Origin: Streptomyces phaeochromogenes
GTDB lineage: Bacteria; Actinomycetota; Actinomycetes; Streptomycetales; Streptomycetaceae
Reading direction: 5' to 3'
Length of the DNA stretch: 64,000 nt
Assembly: GCF_001418655.1 (NCBI RefSeq)
Contig: NZ_LIQZ01000003.1
Coordinates: forward strand, 84,282-148,281
The position numbers and the translations under genes are program-made. The notes beneath the pieces are model-generated. The model did not search any database and was not told the origin of the DNA. It was given only the letters and a program-made list of their open reading frames with translations. Below, in pieces: positions 8,190 through 16,777 of this stretch; position 1 is the stretch's first letter, and every line of letters starts with the position of its first letter.

Positions 8190-9029
8190 TCAGCGGTCAA
8201 CACCCTCGCGATGAGCAGGCACCCCCGCGACCGGCACTGTCCCTGAGGTCACGAAGAAGGTGACGGCGTAGGTGAAGTGTCCCGTGCGGACCGCCTGATC
8301 GAACTGGACGACGAACCGGTCGGCGTCAGCGGTGTCGAGATGTCCGCGAGCGGCAGCGGTGTGGGCCCAGCTCCGGAGTCCCATCACGTTGTCGACGGCT
8401 GTCGGGTCGCGGACGACGAGGGTGTGGGCCTCCACCGCAACGTCTTCCAGGGCGCGGGCGGCGAGCATGCCCGCATGTCGATGCGCCAGCGTGCCGTTTC
8501 GCAGGTTGACCTCGGCGCGGAAGCGCAGCACCTGGGCGGCGAGTTGCTGGTCCTCGATGTCGAGGACCTGGGTGGCGTAGTCGGGGTCGGCCAGCACGAC
8601 CCGGCCGCCGGGACGGACCACCCGGGACATCTCGTCGACCACCCGCGCCGGGTCCTCCACGTGCTGCAGCACTCGATCCGCACAGGCGCCGTCGAAGCAC
8701 GAGTCCCGGAACGGGAGACGGTGCCCGTCCGCCACGACGACGTGTCCGAGGCCCGCGCCCTTCATCACGGTGGCCATCGTCAGGGAACTGTCCGCTCCCA
8801 CGACCTGTGCTCCCGATTCCGTACTCAGAGCCAGCGCGCCGTCTCCCGCTCCGGCGCCCACGTCGAGGAATCGGCCGCCGGGACCGGCTCGCAGAAGACT
8901 TCGCAGCCGTCGTTTGTAGGACTCGTAGAACGGCTCGGCGGTCAGCCGCTTCAGGACCTCGACGAGTTCGGCCGGCCGGGCTTGGCTGTCGACCGCGGTG
9001 AAGGCGTGTGGCACGTTGCGGCGGCTCAT
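8190..9029 (-). CDS. Class I SAM-dependent methyltransferase
   Basis: The 279-residue protein has methyltransferase motif I (FLDVGAGAGDGALAL), the acidic end of strand 2 (VVGADSSLTM), and later motifs (VVVADGHRLPF, GGRVVLADPDY) typical of UbiE/type-11 small-molecule methyltransferases. The substrate is unknown. It has no close operon partner: the RraA gene is 113 bp downstream on the same strand and icmF is divergent. The start codon has only a weak ribosome site. Confidence 0.85.
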   Translation of the reverse strand: MSRRNVPHAFTAVDSQARPAELVEVLKRLTAEPFYESYKRRLRSLLRAGPGGRFLDVGAGAGDGALALSTESGAQVVGADSSLTMATVMKGAGLGHVVVADGHRLPFRDSCFDGACADRVLQHVEDPARVVDEMSRVVRPGGRVVLADPDYATQVLDIEDQQLAAQVLRFRAEVNLRNGTLAHRHAGMLAARALEDVAVEAHTLVVRDPTAVDNVMGLRSWAHTAAARGHLDTADADRFVVQFDQAVRTGHFTYAVTFFVTSGTVPVAGVPAHREGVDR

Positions 9030-9114
9030 GGGTGAAAGCTAGCCCTGAACAGGGCAGTCGTGGCCCACTCCTCGGGCCGGCCGGATCGGTCGGGGTCCTC
9101 CCCGTGCCGTCCGC

Positions 9115-9200
9115 CGGTCGGCGGTCGGCGGTCGGCGGTCGGCGGTCGGCGGTCGGCGGTCGGCGGTCGGCGGTCGGCGGTCGGCGGTCGGCGGTCGGCG
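9115..9200. repeat. Heptanucleotide tandem repeat, about 12 perfect copies
   Basis: The unit CGGTCGG is repeated about 12.3 times without a visible mismatch. Because 7 is not a multiple of 3, reading frames through it cycle through all three frames, which explains the spurious open frames here. It is intergenic, about 160 bp upstream of icmF and 85 bp upstream of the divergent methyltransferase start. Confidence 0.95.
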
Positions 9201-9305
9201 AGCCTGTAGCCTGCGCGGCACCCGACAGGGGAGCCTCAAGACGCCGAGCCGACTCGCGCGCTCCCTGTGCTTCTGCTCACACCACTGTCGCCTCCTGTAA
9301 TTTAC

Positions 9306-9317
9306 TAGGACGTCCTA
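9306..9317. promoter_or_regulatory. Perfect palindrome upstream of icmF
   Basis: TAGGACGTCCTA is a perfect 12-bp palindrome 47 bp before the icmF start, within AT-rich DNA. It is followed on the reverse strand by the 10-mer GACTAACTAG (9322-9331). It looks like an operator of a TetR-type acyl-CoA-responsive repressor, but no such regulator gene is adjacent. Confidence 0.5.
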
Positions 9318-9363
9318 CTATCTAGTTAGTCAGCGTTCCCCTGACCTGTCTGGGAAGGCCCCC

Positions 9364-12300
9364 ATGAGCGACCTGCACCGCCCCGTGCACCCCATCCGTC
9401 TGGTCACCGCTTCGGCGCTGTTCGACGGGCATGACGCCTCGATCAACATCATGCGGCGGATCTTCCAGTCCCAAGGGGCCGAGGTGATCCATCTCGGGCA
9501 CAACCGGTCGGTGCAGGAGGTCGTGGACGCGGCCCTTGAGGAGGACGCACACGGCGTGGCGGTCTCGTCCTACCAGGGCGGGCACGTGGAGTACTTCGAA
9601 TACCTGGTCGACTCGCTGCGCCGGCAGGGAGCCGAGCACGTCCGTGTGGTGGGCGGCGGGGGCGGCGTCATCGTGCCCGAGGAGATCACCCGGCTCCGCA
9701 ACAGCGGGGTGACCATCTTCTCCCCGGAGGACGGCCAGCGCATGGGCCTCGCCGGGATGGTCAACACGGTGGTGAAGGACTGCGACTTCGACCTCTGGGA
9801 CGGCAAGCCTGCCGACACGGCCGCCGTACTCGCGGGCGACCGGTTCGCGATCGCCCGCGCCATCACCGGTGCGGAACTCGGCAAGCTGCCCCCGGATCTC
9901 CTGGAGCAGCTGCGTGCCGCCGGGGCCGTACGCAGCACGCCGGTGGTCGGCATCACCGGCACCGGCGGCTCGGGCAAGTCGTCGCTCACCGACGAGCTGG
10001 TGCGCCGGTTCCGTCTCGACCAGCAGGACAAGCTGCGGATCGCGGTGATCGCGGTCGACCCGACGCGGCGCCGTGGCGGCGGTGCGCTGCTCGGTGACCG
10101 GATCCGGATGAACTCCCTCGACGGGAACCGGATCTTCTTCCGGAGCCTTGCCACCCGCGGCAGCCACGAGCTGCCCGCGCACCTGTCCGAGGTGATCGAC
10201 GTGGTCAAGGCCGCCGGCTTCGACCTGGTGATCGTGGAGACACCGGGCATCGGCCAGGGTGACGCGGCGATCGTGCCGTTCGTCGACACCTCGATGTACG
10301 TGATGACGCCGGAGTTCGGCGCCGCCTCGCAGCTGGAGAAGATCGACATGCTCGACTTCGCCGACGTCGTGGCGATCAACAAGTTCGAGCGGCGCGGTGC
10401 CAAGGACGCGCTGCGCGACGTGGGCCGCCAACTGGTGCGTAACCGCGAGGCGTTCGGGAAGCGGCCCGAGGACATGCCGGTCATCGGCACCTCGGCGGCC
10501 ACGTTCAACGACGACGGTGTCACCGCGCTCTACCAGTACGTGAAGGCGGCGCTGGCCGAGCACGGGCTGCCGTTGTCCGAGGGCACGCTGGCGCCGGTCG
10601 ACGTGCGCCACTCCTCCGGCATCCGGCAGGTGGTTCCGGCCGACCGGGTGCGCTACCTCGCCGAGATCACCGACTCGGTCCGCGGGTATCACGCCGCCAC
10701 CGAGGTGCTGGCCGAGGCCACCCGGCGGGTGCAGCGCCTGGAGGCGGTCGAGGGCGAGCTGGTCGCGGCCGGCTCCGAGGCGGGAAACGTCCAGTCGCTG
10801 CTCGACGGCGCCCGCAAGCAGCTCCCGCAGGACGTCAGGGAGCAGATCGCGAACTGGCCCGCCGTCGTGGCCTCGTACTCCGGCGACGAGCTGGTCGTGA
10901 AGGCGCGGGACAAGGAGATCCGCACCCAGCTGACGCGCGAGTCGCTTTCGGGCAACAAGATCCCGCGTGTCTCGCTGCCCCGGTTCACCGACCACGGGGA
11001 GCTGGTGCGGTTCTGGCGCCGGGAGAACCTGCCGGGCCACTTCCCGTTCGCCGCCGGGGTGTTCCCCTTCAAGCGCGACGGTGAGGACCCGGCGCGGATG
11101 TTCGCCGGCGAGGGAGATCCGTTCCGCACCAACCGACGCTTCAAGCTGCTGTCCGAGGGCCAGCCGGCCACCCGGCTGTCCACCGCCTTCGACTCGGTCA
11201 CCCTCTACGGCCGCGACCCGGACGAACGTCCCGACATCTACGGCAAGGTCGGCACCTCCGGCGTGTCGGTGGCGACCCTGGACGACATGAAGACGCTGTA
11301 CGACGGCTTCGACCTGATCGCGCCGACGACCTCGGTGTCGATGACGATCAACGGCCCGGCCCCCACCGTGCTCGCGTTCTTCCTCAACACCGCCATCGAC
11401 CAGCAGATCGACAGGTTCCGAACCGCCGAGGGCCGCGACCCCTCCCCCGAGGAGACGGACGTACTACGTGCGCACGCTCTGGCGAACGTGCGCGGCACGG
11501 TGCAGGCCGACATCCTCAAGGAGGACCAGGGGCAGAACACCTGTCTGTTCTCCACCGAGTTCAGCCTGCGGATGATGGCGGACATCCAGGAGTGGTTCAT
11601 CGCCAACAAGGTCCGCAACTTCTACTCGGTGTCCATCTCCGGCTACCACATCGCCGAAGCCGGGGCGAACCCCATCAGCCAGCTCGCCTTCACCCTCGCC
11701 AACGGCTTCACCTATGTGGAGGCCTACCTCGCGCGGGGCATGCACATCGACGACTTCGCCCCCAACCTGTCGTTCTTCTTCTCCAACGGCATGGACCCGG
11801 AGTACTCGGTCCTGGGCCGCGTCGCCCGCCGGATCTGGGCCGTCGCGATGAAGGAGAAGTACGGGGCCAACGAGCGCAGCCAGAAGCTGAAGTACCACGT
11901 CCAGACCTCAGGACGCTCCCTGCACGCCCAGGAGATGGACTTCAACGACATCCGCACCACTCTGCAGGCGCTCATCGCCATCTACGACAACTGCAACAGC
12001 CTGCACACCAACGCGTACGACGAGGCCGTGACCACCCCCACCGAGGACTCCGTCCGACGGGCCCTGGCCATCCAGTTGATCATCAACAGGGAATGGGGCC
12101 TGGCGATGAACGAGAACCCCCTCCAGGGCTCGTTCATCATCGACGAACTCACCGATCTGGTCGAGGAGTCCGTCCTCCAGGAGTTCGAGCGGATCAGCGA
12201 GCGGGGCGGCGTGCTCGGCGCCATGGAGACCGGCTACCAGCGCGGCCGCATCCAGGACGAATCGATGCTCTACGAGCAGCGCAAGCACGACGGCACCCTG

Positions 12301-12594
12301 CCCCTCATCGGTGTCAACACCTTCCGCAACCCGCACGCGGACACCGCCGAACCCGTCGTCATCGAGCTGGCCCGCGCCACGGAGGACGAGAAGCAGTCCC
12401 AGCTGGAGCGCGTACGCGACTACCAGTCCCGCCACCGCGACCCGGCCCACGCGGCCCTGACCGCCCTCAAGGACGCGGCCGTCAGCGGCGACAACGTCTT
12501 CGCCGTCCTCATGGAGACCGCCCGAGTCTGCTCCCTCCAGCAGATCACCGACGCGTTCTTCGAGGTGGGGGGCCAGTACCGCCGCAACGTCTGA
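9364..12594 (+). CDS. icmF: Fused isobutyryl-CoA mutase IcmF (B12-binding, G-protein chaperone and mutase domains)
   Basis: The 1076-residue protein fuses three parts in the order specific to IcmF. An N-terminal cobalamin domain (about 1-150) has the DGHDAS motif with cobalt-ligating His23. A MeaB/MeaI-type GTPase (about 190-410) has P-loop GTGGSGKS at 199-206. The C-terminal acyl-CoA mutase barrel contains SVSISGYHIAEAGANP, FFFSNGMDPEYSVLGR and NPLQGSF. The enzyme interconverts isobutyryl-CoA and n-butyryl-CoA with adenosylcobalamin, linking valine breakdown to butyrate-derived building blocks, and the GTPase guards cofactor loading. Length matches the family. In Streptomyces it could help supply acyl precursors, but no link to the PKS-NRPS is shown. 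Confidence 0.95.
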   Translation: MSDLHRPVHPIRLVTASALFDGHDASINIMRRIFQSQGAEVIHLGHNRSVQEVVDAALEEDAHGVAVSSYQGGHVEYFEYLVDSLRRQGAEHVRVVGGGGGVIVPEEITRLRNSGVTIFSPEDGQRMGLAGMVNTVVKDCDFDLWDGKPADTAAVLAGDRFAIARAITGAELGKLPPDLLEQLRAAGAVRSTPVVGITGTGGSGKSSLTDELVRRFRLDQQDKLRIAVIAVDPTRRRGGGALLGDRIRMNSLDGNRIFFRSLATRGSHELPAHLSEVIDVVKAAGFDLVIVETPGIGQGDAAIVPFVDTSMYVMTPEFGAASQLEKIDMLDFADVVAINKFERRGAKDALRDVGRQLVRNREAFGKRPEDMPVIGTSAATFNDDGVTALYQYVKAALAEHGLPLSEGTLAPVDVRHSSGIRQVVPADRVRYLAEITDSVRGYHAATEVLAEATRRVQRLEAVEGELVAAGSEAGNVQSLLDGARKQLPQDVREQIANWPAVVASYSGDELVVKARDKEIRTQLTRESLSGNKIPRVSLPRFTDHGELVRFWRRENLPGHFPFAAGVFPFKRDGEDPARMFAGEGDPFRTNRRFKLLSEGQPATRLSTAFDSVTLYGRDPDERPDIYGKVGTSGVSVATLDDMKTLYDGFDLIAPTTSVSMTINGPAPTVLAFFLNTAIDQQIDRFRTAEGRDPSPEETDVLRAHALANVRGTVQADILKEDQGQNTCLFSTEFSLRMMADIQEWFIANKVRNFYSVSISGYHIAEAGANPISQLAFTLANGFTYVEAYLARGMHIDDFAPNLSFFFSNGMDPEYSVLGRVARRIWAVAMKEKYGANERSQKLKYHVQTSGRSLHAQEMDFNDIRTTLQALIAIYDNCNSLHTNAYDEAVTTPTEDSVRRALAIQLIINREWGLAMNENPLQGSFIIDELTDLVEESVLQEFERISERGGVLGAMETGYQRGRIQDESMLYEQRKHDGTLPLIGVNTFRNPHADTAEPVVIELARATEDEKQSQLERVRDYQSRHRDPAHAALTALKDAAVSGDNVFAVLMETARVCSLQQITDAFFEVGGQYRRNV

Positions 12595-12642
12595 TCCGGC
12601 ACCGGTCGCGTCAAGTCCCCCGTTACGCGGCCGGGTCGAGTG

Positions 12643-13188
12643 TCAGCCTGTGGTGGAGGGCGGGGTGGTGTCGCGTACGAAGACGGGCTTGAGGTGCTTT
12701 CCGGGTAGCACGTCGGGCAGTTGTTCCCAGTCGATGACGTGTGAGACGACGCGTTCGGGGGCGACCTTTCCCGAAGCGGCGAGTTCCAGGGCGTCGGCGA
12801 TGTGGTTGCGTACGTTGTCGCGGGCTACGCGCAGGGTGACGCCGGTGAGGTACATGTCAAGCAGGGGCAGTTCGCCGGGGCGGAAGTGGTTGCCTGCCGA
12901 CTCGCAGATGCCTTCGGGTGCGAGGGACTTGACGGCCAGGGCGAGCTGGTCGACGCGGCCGGTGGCCTCGACGGCGAGGTCGAAGGCGTGCGGCATGGGC
13001 TCGATGGCCTCGGCCGTGGTGGCGCCGTAGCTGCGGGCGAGGGTGCGGTGTTCGGGGTCCGGGTCGACGTACAGCACGGAGGAGGCGCCGAGTGCGCGGG
13101 CCATGTCGCACACGTACAGGCCGATGCTGCCGCGGGCGACGACGAGTACGCGGGCTCCGGGGCGGGCCTTGAGGATGGACTTCTTCAT
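12643..13188 (-). pseudogene. 5'-truncated zinc-type (MDR) alcohol dehydrogenase, NAD-binding half only
   Basis: Only the C-terminal about 180 residues of a medium-chain dehydrogenase are present: Rossmann fold (ARVLVVARGSIGLYVCDMARALG), an EATGR segment and the closing domain to the usual C-terminus. The GroES-like catalytic domain with zinc ligands and the active-site Cys/His is missing, and no open frame upstream supplies it. The glycine motif is itself degraded (ARGSIG where GxGxxG is normal). The break falls around 13188-13260, next to the regulatory region of the discoidin enzyme, which suggests that insertion of that gene or a deletion removed the front half. Confidence 0.75.
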
Positions 13189-13242
13189 GGAGTCGCTGGG
13201 TTCGATGGGTTCAGCGGTGCGGAGTTCAGCGGCCGGAGCGTC

Positions 13243-13258
13243 ATGACAACGTTGCCAT
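13243..13258. promoter_or_regulatory. LacI-type operator, distal copy
   Basis: ATGACAACGTTGCCAT is a near-perfect inverted repeat around the central CG, the form bound by LacI/GalR regulators. It shares the core GACAACGTTG with the site at 13574. Confidence 0.6.
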
Positions 13259-13573
13259 CACACAGAGATACAGGAGCGAAGATCGCGCCATACGCGTTGC
13301 CGCCCAGGGACTCTCCATCAGGCGGGCAGCCGACATGGAGCGGGAGCGCGACCCAATGGGTCGCCTGGCGTGAACGACGGGTCCCAGCAAGCGCTTTCGC
13401 CTCCAGGAAACCTAAGTGGCGTTCGATCCGTCGGTCAACGGTGCTGCAGGAAATGCTTGATTGGGCCAGAGGTGCGCGTGCACCGATCGTCACGCATGAC
13501 CCTCCGGGCATCACCAGGGGCGCCGAGAGCCTTGACGCGCGGAGGGGGCGACCGCAGAATGACCGCACACTCT

Positions 13574-13585
13574 GACAACGTTGTC
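13574..13585. promoter_or_regulatory. LacI-type operator, proximal copy
   Basis: GACAACGTTGTC is a perfect 12-bp palindrome 14 bp before the start of the discoidin enzyme. LacI-family repressors of sugar-degradation genes in Streptomyces bind sequences with this central ACGT symmetry. Its position would block transcription start or elongation. No lacI-type gene is in the window. Confidence 0.65.
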
Positions 13586-13599
13586 GAAAGGTTGCGTCC

Positions 13600-16500
13600 A
13601 TGTCGCAGCGCGCCGTGGGGTTCACACGCCGTCAATCCCTGCAACTCCTCGGCGCTTCCGGCATCGTGACCGGCCTCCCGCTCGCCCTGGGTTCGGGCCG
13701 GGCCTCCGCCGCGACAACCGCGGTGGCCCCCGGAGGGGACCCTGTCTCCGACACGTACTACCGCGTGCTGCTCTCCCACACCCGGTGGTCGGAACAGCAA
13801 TGGGACCCGGCCCAGGGCCACTACACCGACAAGGACTTCGGCTTCGCCGTCGTACTCGGCAACGCCGTACTGCTGACCCGGGGCCCGTACGACGCCGAGC
13901 GTGCCGGGGTCGACAAGGACACCCTGCGTGCCAGGACCGTCGCCACCGTGAAGCACTTCGCTGCGTCCAACCGGCTGACCGGCGGCACAAAGTGGGGGCG
14001 GCGGCTGTTCTGGGACACCACGTTCCAGTCGTACTTCGTGCTCGCGGCCCGCCTGTTGTGGGACGACCTCGATGAGGCGACACGCCGGAACGTCGACACC
14101 ATCGCCCGCGAACAGGCCCAGTTCACCGCGCAGTTGGGGACGGGCGACGATCCCGACTCCGGCGGCTGGACCCCGCACGGCCTGAGCGGCGGATTCGAAG
14201 GCGACACCAAGTTGGAGGAGATGGGGGTCTACACCCAGGCACTGGCTCCCGGTCTGGCCTGGGCGAGCGACGATCCGCGGTACGAGGCGTGGCGCGCCGC
14301 CTTCGGCCACTGGAGCCGCAACGAGGCGGGGCTGCCGGCCGCGGACCTCGCCAACCCGGCCCGCGTGGACGGGGTCGCCGTCAGCGCGAACACCGCGCAG
14401 AACCTCTATGACACGTTCATCGTCGAGAACCACGGTTCGTTCGGCCCGCACTATCAGGAAGAACTCTGGCGCACTTCGGGACGCAACAGCGCCCACTTCC
14501 TCGCCGCGGGCCGGGCTCTGCCCGAGGTGTTCACGGCACAGCCGAACGCCGGGCCGTTGTGGCGCACCCTGCTCGGCGTGATGAGCGACGCCGGCGAGCC
14601 CCTGATGCCGATGGTCGCCGATCGCGAGCACCTCTACGGGCGGGACGTCATTCCGCTCGCCTTCCTGGCCCAGGTCGTCGGCGACCGTGCGGCGGCCCGC
14701 TGTGAAGTGGCCCTGGCCGAGCGCCTGGAGGCGTATCAGGAGTACCCGCCGCAGTACCGCCTCGCGAAGTTCTCGGGCGAGTCCAAGTACGAGCCGGAGG
14801 CCCGGGCCGAACTGGCCATCAGCTACCTGCTGCACGAGTGGCGGGCCCGATCGGGGCAAGCACCTGTGCGTCCGCTGTCGCAGCGCGAGCTCTTCGAGCA
14901 GGCCAGTGGCGTCACCGACTACGGCCGGGGGCCCGGCCTCGTCTCCCATCAGTCACCGGGCGCCTGGTCCGGTGTCGTCAGCAAGTCCGGCTTCGTGAAG
15001 TTCGCCTGGCAACCGGCCCACGACGACTGGCTGTTCGCACTCAGCGGTCCGACACCGATGTTCCTGCCCAGCACCGGCGCCAAGGTCACCGGACGTTCGG
15101 TCGTCACGTACTCGCGGACGCGGGACGGGTTCGACGGCAGCGCGAGCCTGCTCACCCTGGACCGGGGGTACGCGGGGTTCACCACGCTGCCGTCCGGCGC
15201 CGTCGTGTACGCGACCTCCGGAACGGCGTACGGCGAGGGCCACTTGGAGGTGCGCAACCTGACCATGCCTGGCATGCCGGGGCTGGACGGGAAGCGCACC
15301 TATCGGGCGGCCGAGGGAAGCACAACGGTCGTGGCCGGGAGCGGTGGCACGACCGCCGGCCCACGCGTCGACGAACTCACCTTTCCGCGTGCCCAGTTCC
15401 GTCATCTGCGCATGCTCGGGGTGCGCCCCGACCCGTCGTACGGCTATTCGCTGTACGCCTTCGAGATACGTGACGGAGCCTCGGGCGGCGACCAGGCGCG
15501 CGAGGCCGGGGCGACAGCCTCCGCCTCCTCCTTCGACCCGGGCAAGGAGCCCAGGCTCGCCGTCGACGGCGTCGCCACAAGCCGCTGGGCGGTGTCGCGC
15601 GCGGACCGTCCACGGGCGGACAGCTGGATAGCGGTCGACCTGGGCGCGTCCCGGGACGTGGACCGGGTGACGCTTCGCTGGGAGGCCGCGGCGGGCCGTG
15701 CGTACCGGATACAGGGATCGGTCGACGGGCAGCAGTGGACCGACCTGGGCGCCTGGCCGCGACCGGACCTCACCAGCCGCGGCGGATGGCTGGACATCGA
15801 CGGCCGCGCGGGGCTCCTCGTACGAGGCGGCGCCAACCCGATCTCGGTGTACGGAGACACGGTCGTCCTCTCCGACGGACCGGCCGAGAGCGTGCTCATC
15901 GAGGCACTCCCCGGCGCAACACCCGAGGAACTGCGTACCGCCGCCGCCCGCAAGACCCCCTCGACGCAGTCCGCTCAGGTGAAGGCGGCCCTCACCGACC
16001 ACCACCTGAGCCTGTTCAACCTCTCCTCGGACGCCGTGACCACCACCGTGACGATCCCGGGTTCGCCTGCCGCGGGAATCCGCCTCTACCAAGGCTTTCA
16101 GACTGTCACCGAATCGGGCACGGCCTTCCACGCCGAGCTGGCCGCTGCCACTGCCGTCCTGGCGCCTGCGCGCATCGTCCTCTCCGGCGGTCGCGTTCCT
16201 GTCGGGCTCCGCGCCGAGGTACGCGACGGCCGCACCGTACGACTCACCGGCCCCTCCTGCCACGTGACCGTCTCGGCTCAGGGCAAGAGCGTCAATGCCA
16301 CGGTCCGGGCAGGCCGGACGACCACCGTCACCGTGCCGCGCGCCACTGCGTACCCCCTGGCCGACCTGGCACTCGGCCGCACCACCTTCCCGACCGCGCC
16401 GTTGCCACCTGGCATGACGGACCCCAAGGCCGCGGTCGACGGCGACGCGGGCACCGCATGGAAGCCCGGTCCCGACGGTCGCATGGTCGTCGACCTGGGC

Positions 16501-16725
16501 TCCGAACAGCACATCACCGAGATCCGGACCCAGTGGCGAGGCGGCCATACCCCCGCATCCCAGGTCGAGTTCAGCCTGGACGGGCGTACGTACAGTGGCG
16601 CGGCGCGACTGTCGGCGCGCGGCGTCCTGCGCACCGACCGCACCGCCCGCTACGTGGCACTGCGGGTCATCACATCAACCGCGCGCCCTGCCTCACTCGT
16701 CGCCCTCACTGTCGCGCAGGAGTGA
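13600..16725 (+). CDS. Tat-exported discoidin-domain enzyme, probable polysaccharide-active protein of unknown family
   Basis: The 1041-residue protein opens with a twin-arginine signal (FTRRQSLQLLGASGIVTG) and an Ala-rich cleavage region ending ASA near residue 37. Residues about 45-430 form a helical, Trp/Tyr-rich catalytic-looking domain with motifs such as TGGTKWGRRLFWDT, NLYDTFIVENHGSFGPHY and KYEPEARAELAISYLLHEWR, reminiscent of (alpha/alpha)-barrel lyases and hydrolases; I cannot assign a family. A beta-sandwich follows, interrupted by a discoidin unit (about 590-720). The C-terminus (about 915-1041) is a second discoidin-like module. Two LacI-type operators upstream suggest induction by a sugar. 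A clear hairpin terminator follows at 16749-16776. Confidence 0.75.
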   Translation: MSQRAVGFTRRQSLQLLGASGIVTGLPLALGSGRASAATTAVAPGGDPVSDTYYRVLLSHTRWSEQQWDPAQGHYTDKDFGFAVVLGNAVLLTRGPYDAERAGVDKDTLRARTVATVKHFAASNRLTGGTKWGRRLFWDTTFQSYFVLAARLLWDDLDEATRRNVDTIAREQAQFTAQLGTGDDPDSGGWTPHGLSGGFEGDTKLEEMGVYTQALAPGLAWASDDPRYEAWRAAFGHWSRNEAGLPAADLANPARVDGVAVSANTAQNLYDTFIVENHGSFGPHYQEELWRTSGRNSAHFLAAGRALPEVFTAQPNAGPLWRTLLGVMSDAGEPLMPMVADREHLYGRDVIPLAFLAQVVGDRAAARCEVALAERLEAYQEYPPQYRLAKFSGESKYEPEARAELAISYLLHEWRARSGQAPVRPLSQRELFEQASGVTDYGRGPGLVSHQSPGAWSGVVSKSGFVKFAWQPAHDDWLFALSGPTPMFLPSTGAKVTGRSVVTYSRTRDGFDGSASLLTLDRGYAGFTTLPSGAVVYATSGTAYGEGHLEVRNLTMPGMPGLDGKRTYRAAEGSTTVVAGSGGTTAGPRVDELTFPRAQFRHLRMLGVRPDPSYGYSLYAFEIRDGASGGDQAREAGATASASSFDPGKEPRLAVDGVATSRWAVSRADRPRADSWIAVDLGASRDVDRVTLRWEAAAGRAYRIQGSVDGQQWTDLGAWPRPDLTSRGGWLDIDGRAGLLVRGGANPISVYGDTVVLSDGPAESVLIEALPGATPEELRTAAARKTPSTQSAQVKAALTDHHLSLFNLSSDAVTTTVTIPGSPAAGIRLYQGFQTVTESGTAFHAELAAATAVLAPARIVLSGGRVPVGLRAEVRDGRTVRLTGPSCHVTVSAQGKSVNATVRAGRTTTVTVPRATAYPLADLALGRTTFPTAPLPPGMTDPKAAVDGDAGTAWKPGPDGRMVVDLGSEQHITEIRTQWRGGHTPASQVEFSLDGRTYSGAARLSARGVLRTDRTARYVALRVITSTARPASLVALTVAQE

Positions 16726-16748
16726 CCGCACCGAACACCTCCGGGGGG

Positions 16749-16776
16749 GGTGGGCGAGGACGTTGCCTCGCCCACC
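16749..16776. terminator. Hairpin terminator between convergent genes
   Basis: Arms GGTGGGCGAGG (16749-16759) and CCTCGCCCACC (16766-16776) pair perfectly over 11 bp with a six-base loop. It sits between the stop of the discoidin enzyme and the stop of the convergent TPR gene and could end both transcripts. Confidence 0.8.
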
Positions 16777-16777
16777 T

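Larger units (their letters stand above)
9030..9363. other. Divergent intergenic region between methyltransferase and icmF
   Basis: This 334-bp gap has no credible gene. It holds the heptanucleotide repeat (9115-9200) and, nearer icmF, an AT-rich promoter-like stretch with the palindrome at 9306-9317. A GGAAGG ribosome site lies seven bases before the icmF ATG. Confidence 0.7.
13189..13599. other. Regulatory gap between dehydrogenase fragment and discoidin enzyme
   Basis: This 411-bp gap has no supported gene. It carries two LacI-like operators (13243-13258 and 13574-13585) and has lower G+C than its surroundings, as expected of a control region. The left end may be the junction that truncated the dehydrogenase gene. 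Confidence 0.6.

Noticed and set aside
9115..9200. CRISPR-like array
   Set aside because: The repeat unit is 7 bp with no spacers and no cas genes nearby; it is a microsatellite.
9200..9363. Cobalamin riboswitch ahead of icmF
   Set aside because: I looked for a B12-box-like element and long leader. The space is short and occupied by a palindrome-type operator; no riboswitch pattern was seen.
9322..11040. 572-codon open frame opposite icmF
   Set aside because: It is the antisense shadow of icmF. Its composition is typical of GC-rich reverse frames and no motif is visible.
9364..12594. Methylmalonyl-CoA mutase as the identity of the 1076-residue mutase
   Set aside because: The cobalamin-GTPase-mutase order in one chain is specific to IcmF; methylmalonyl-CoA mutase lacks an internal GTPase.
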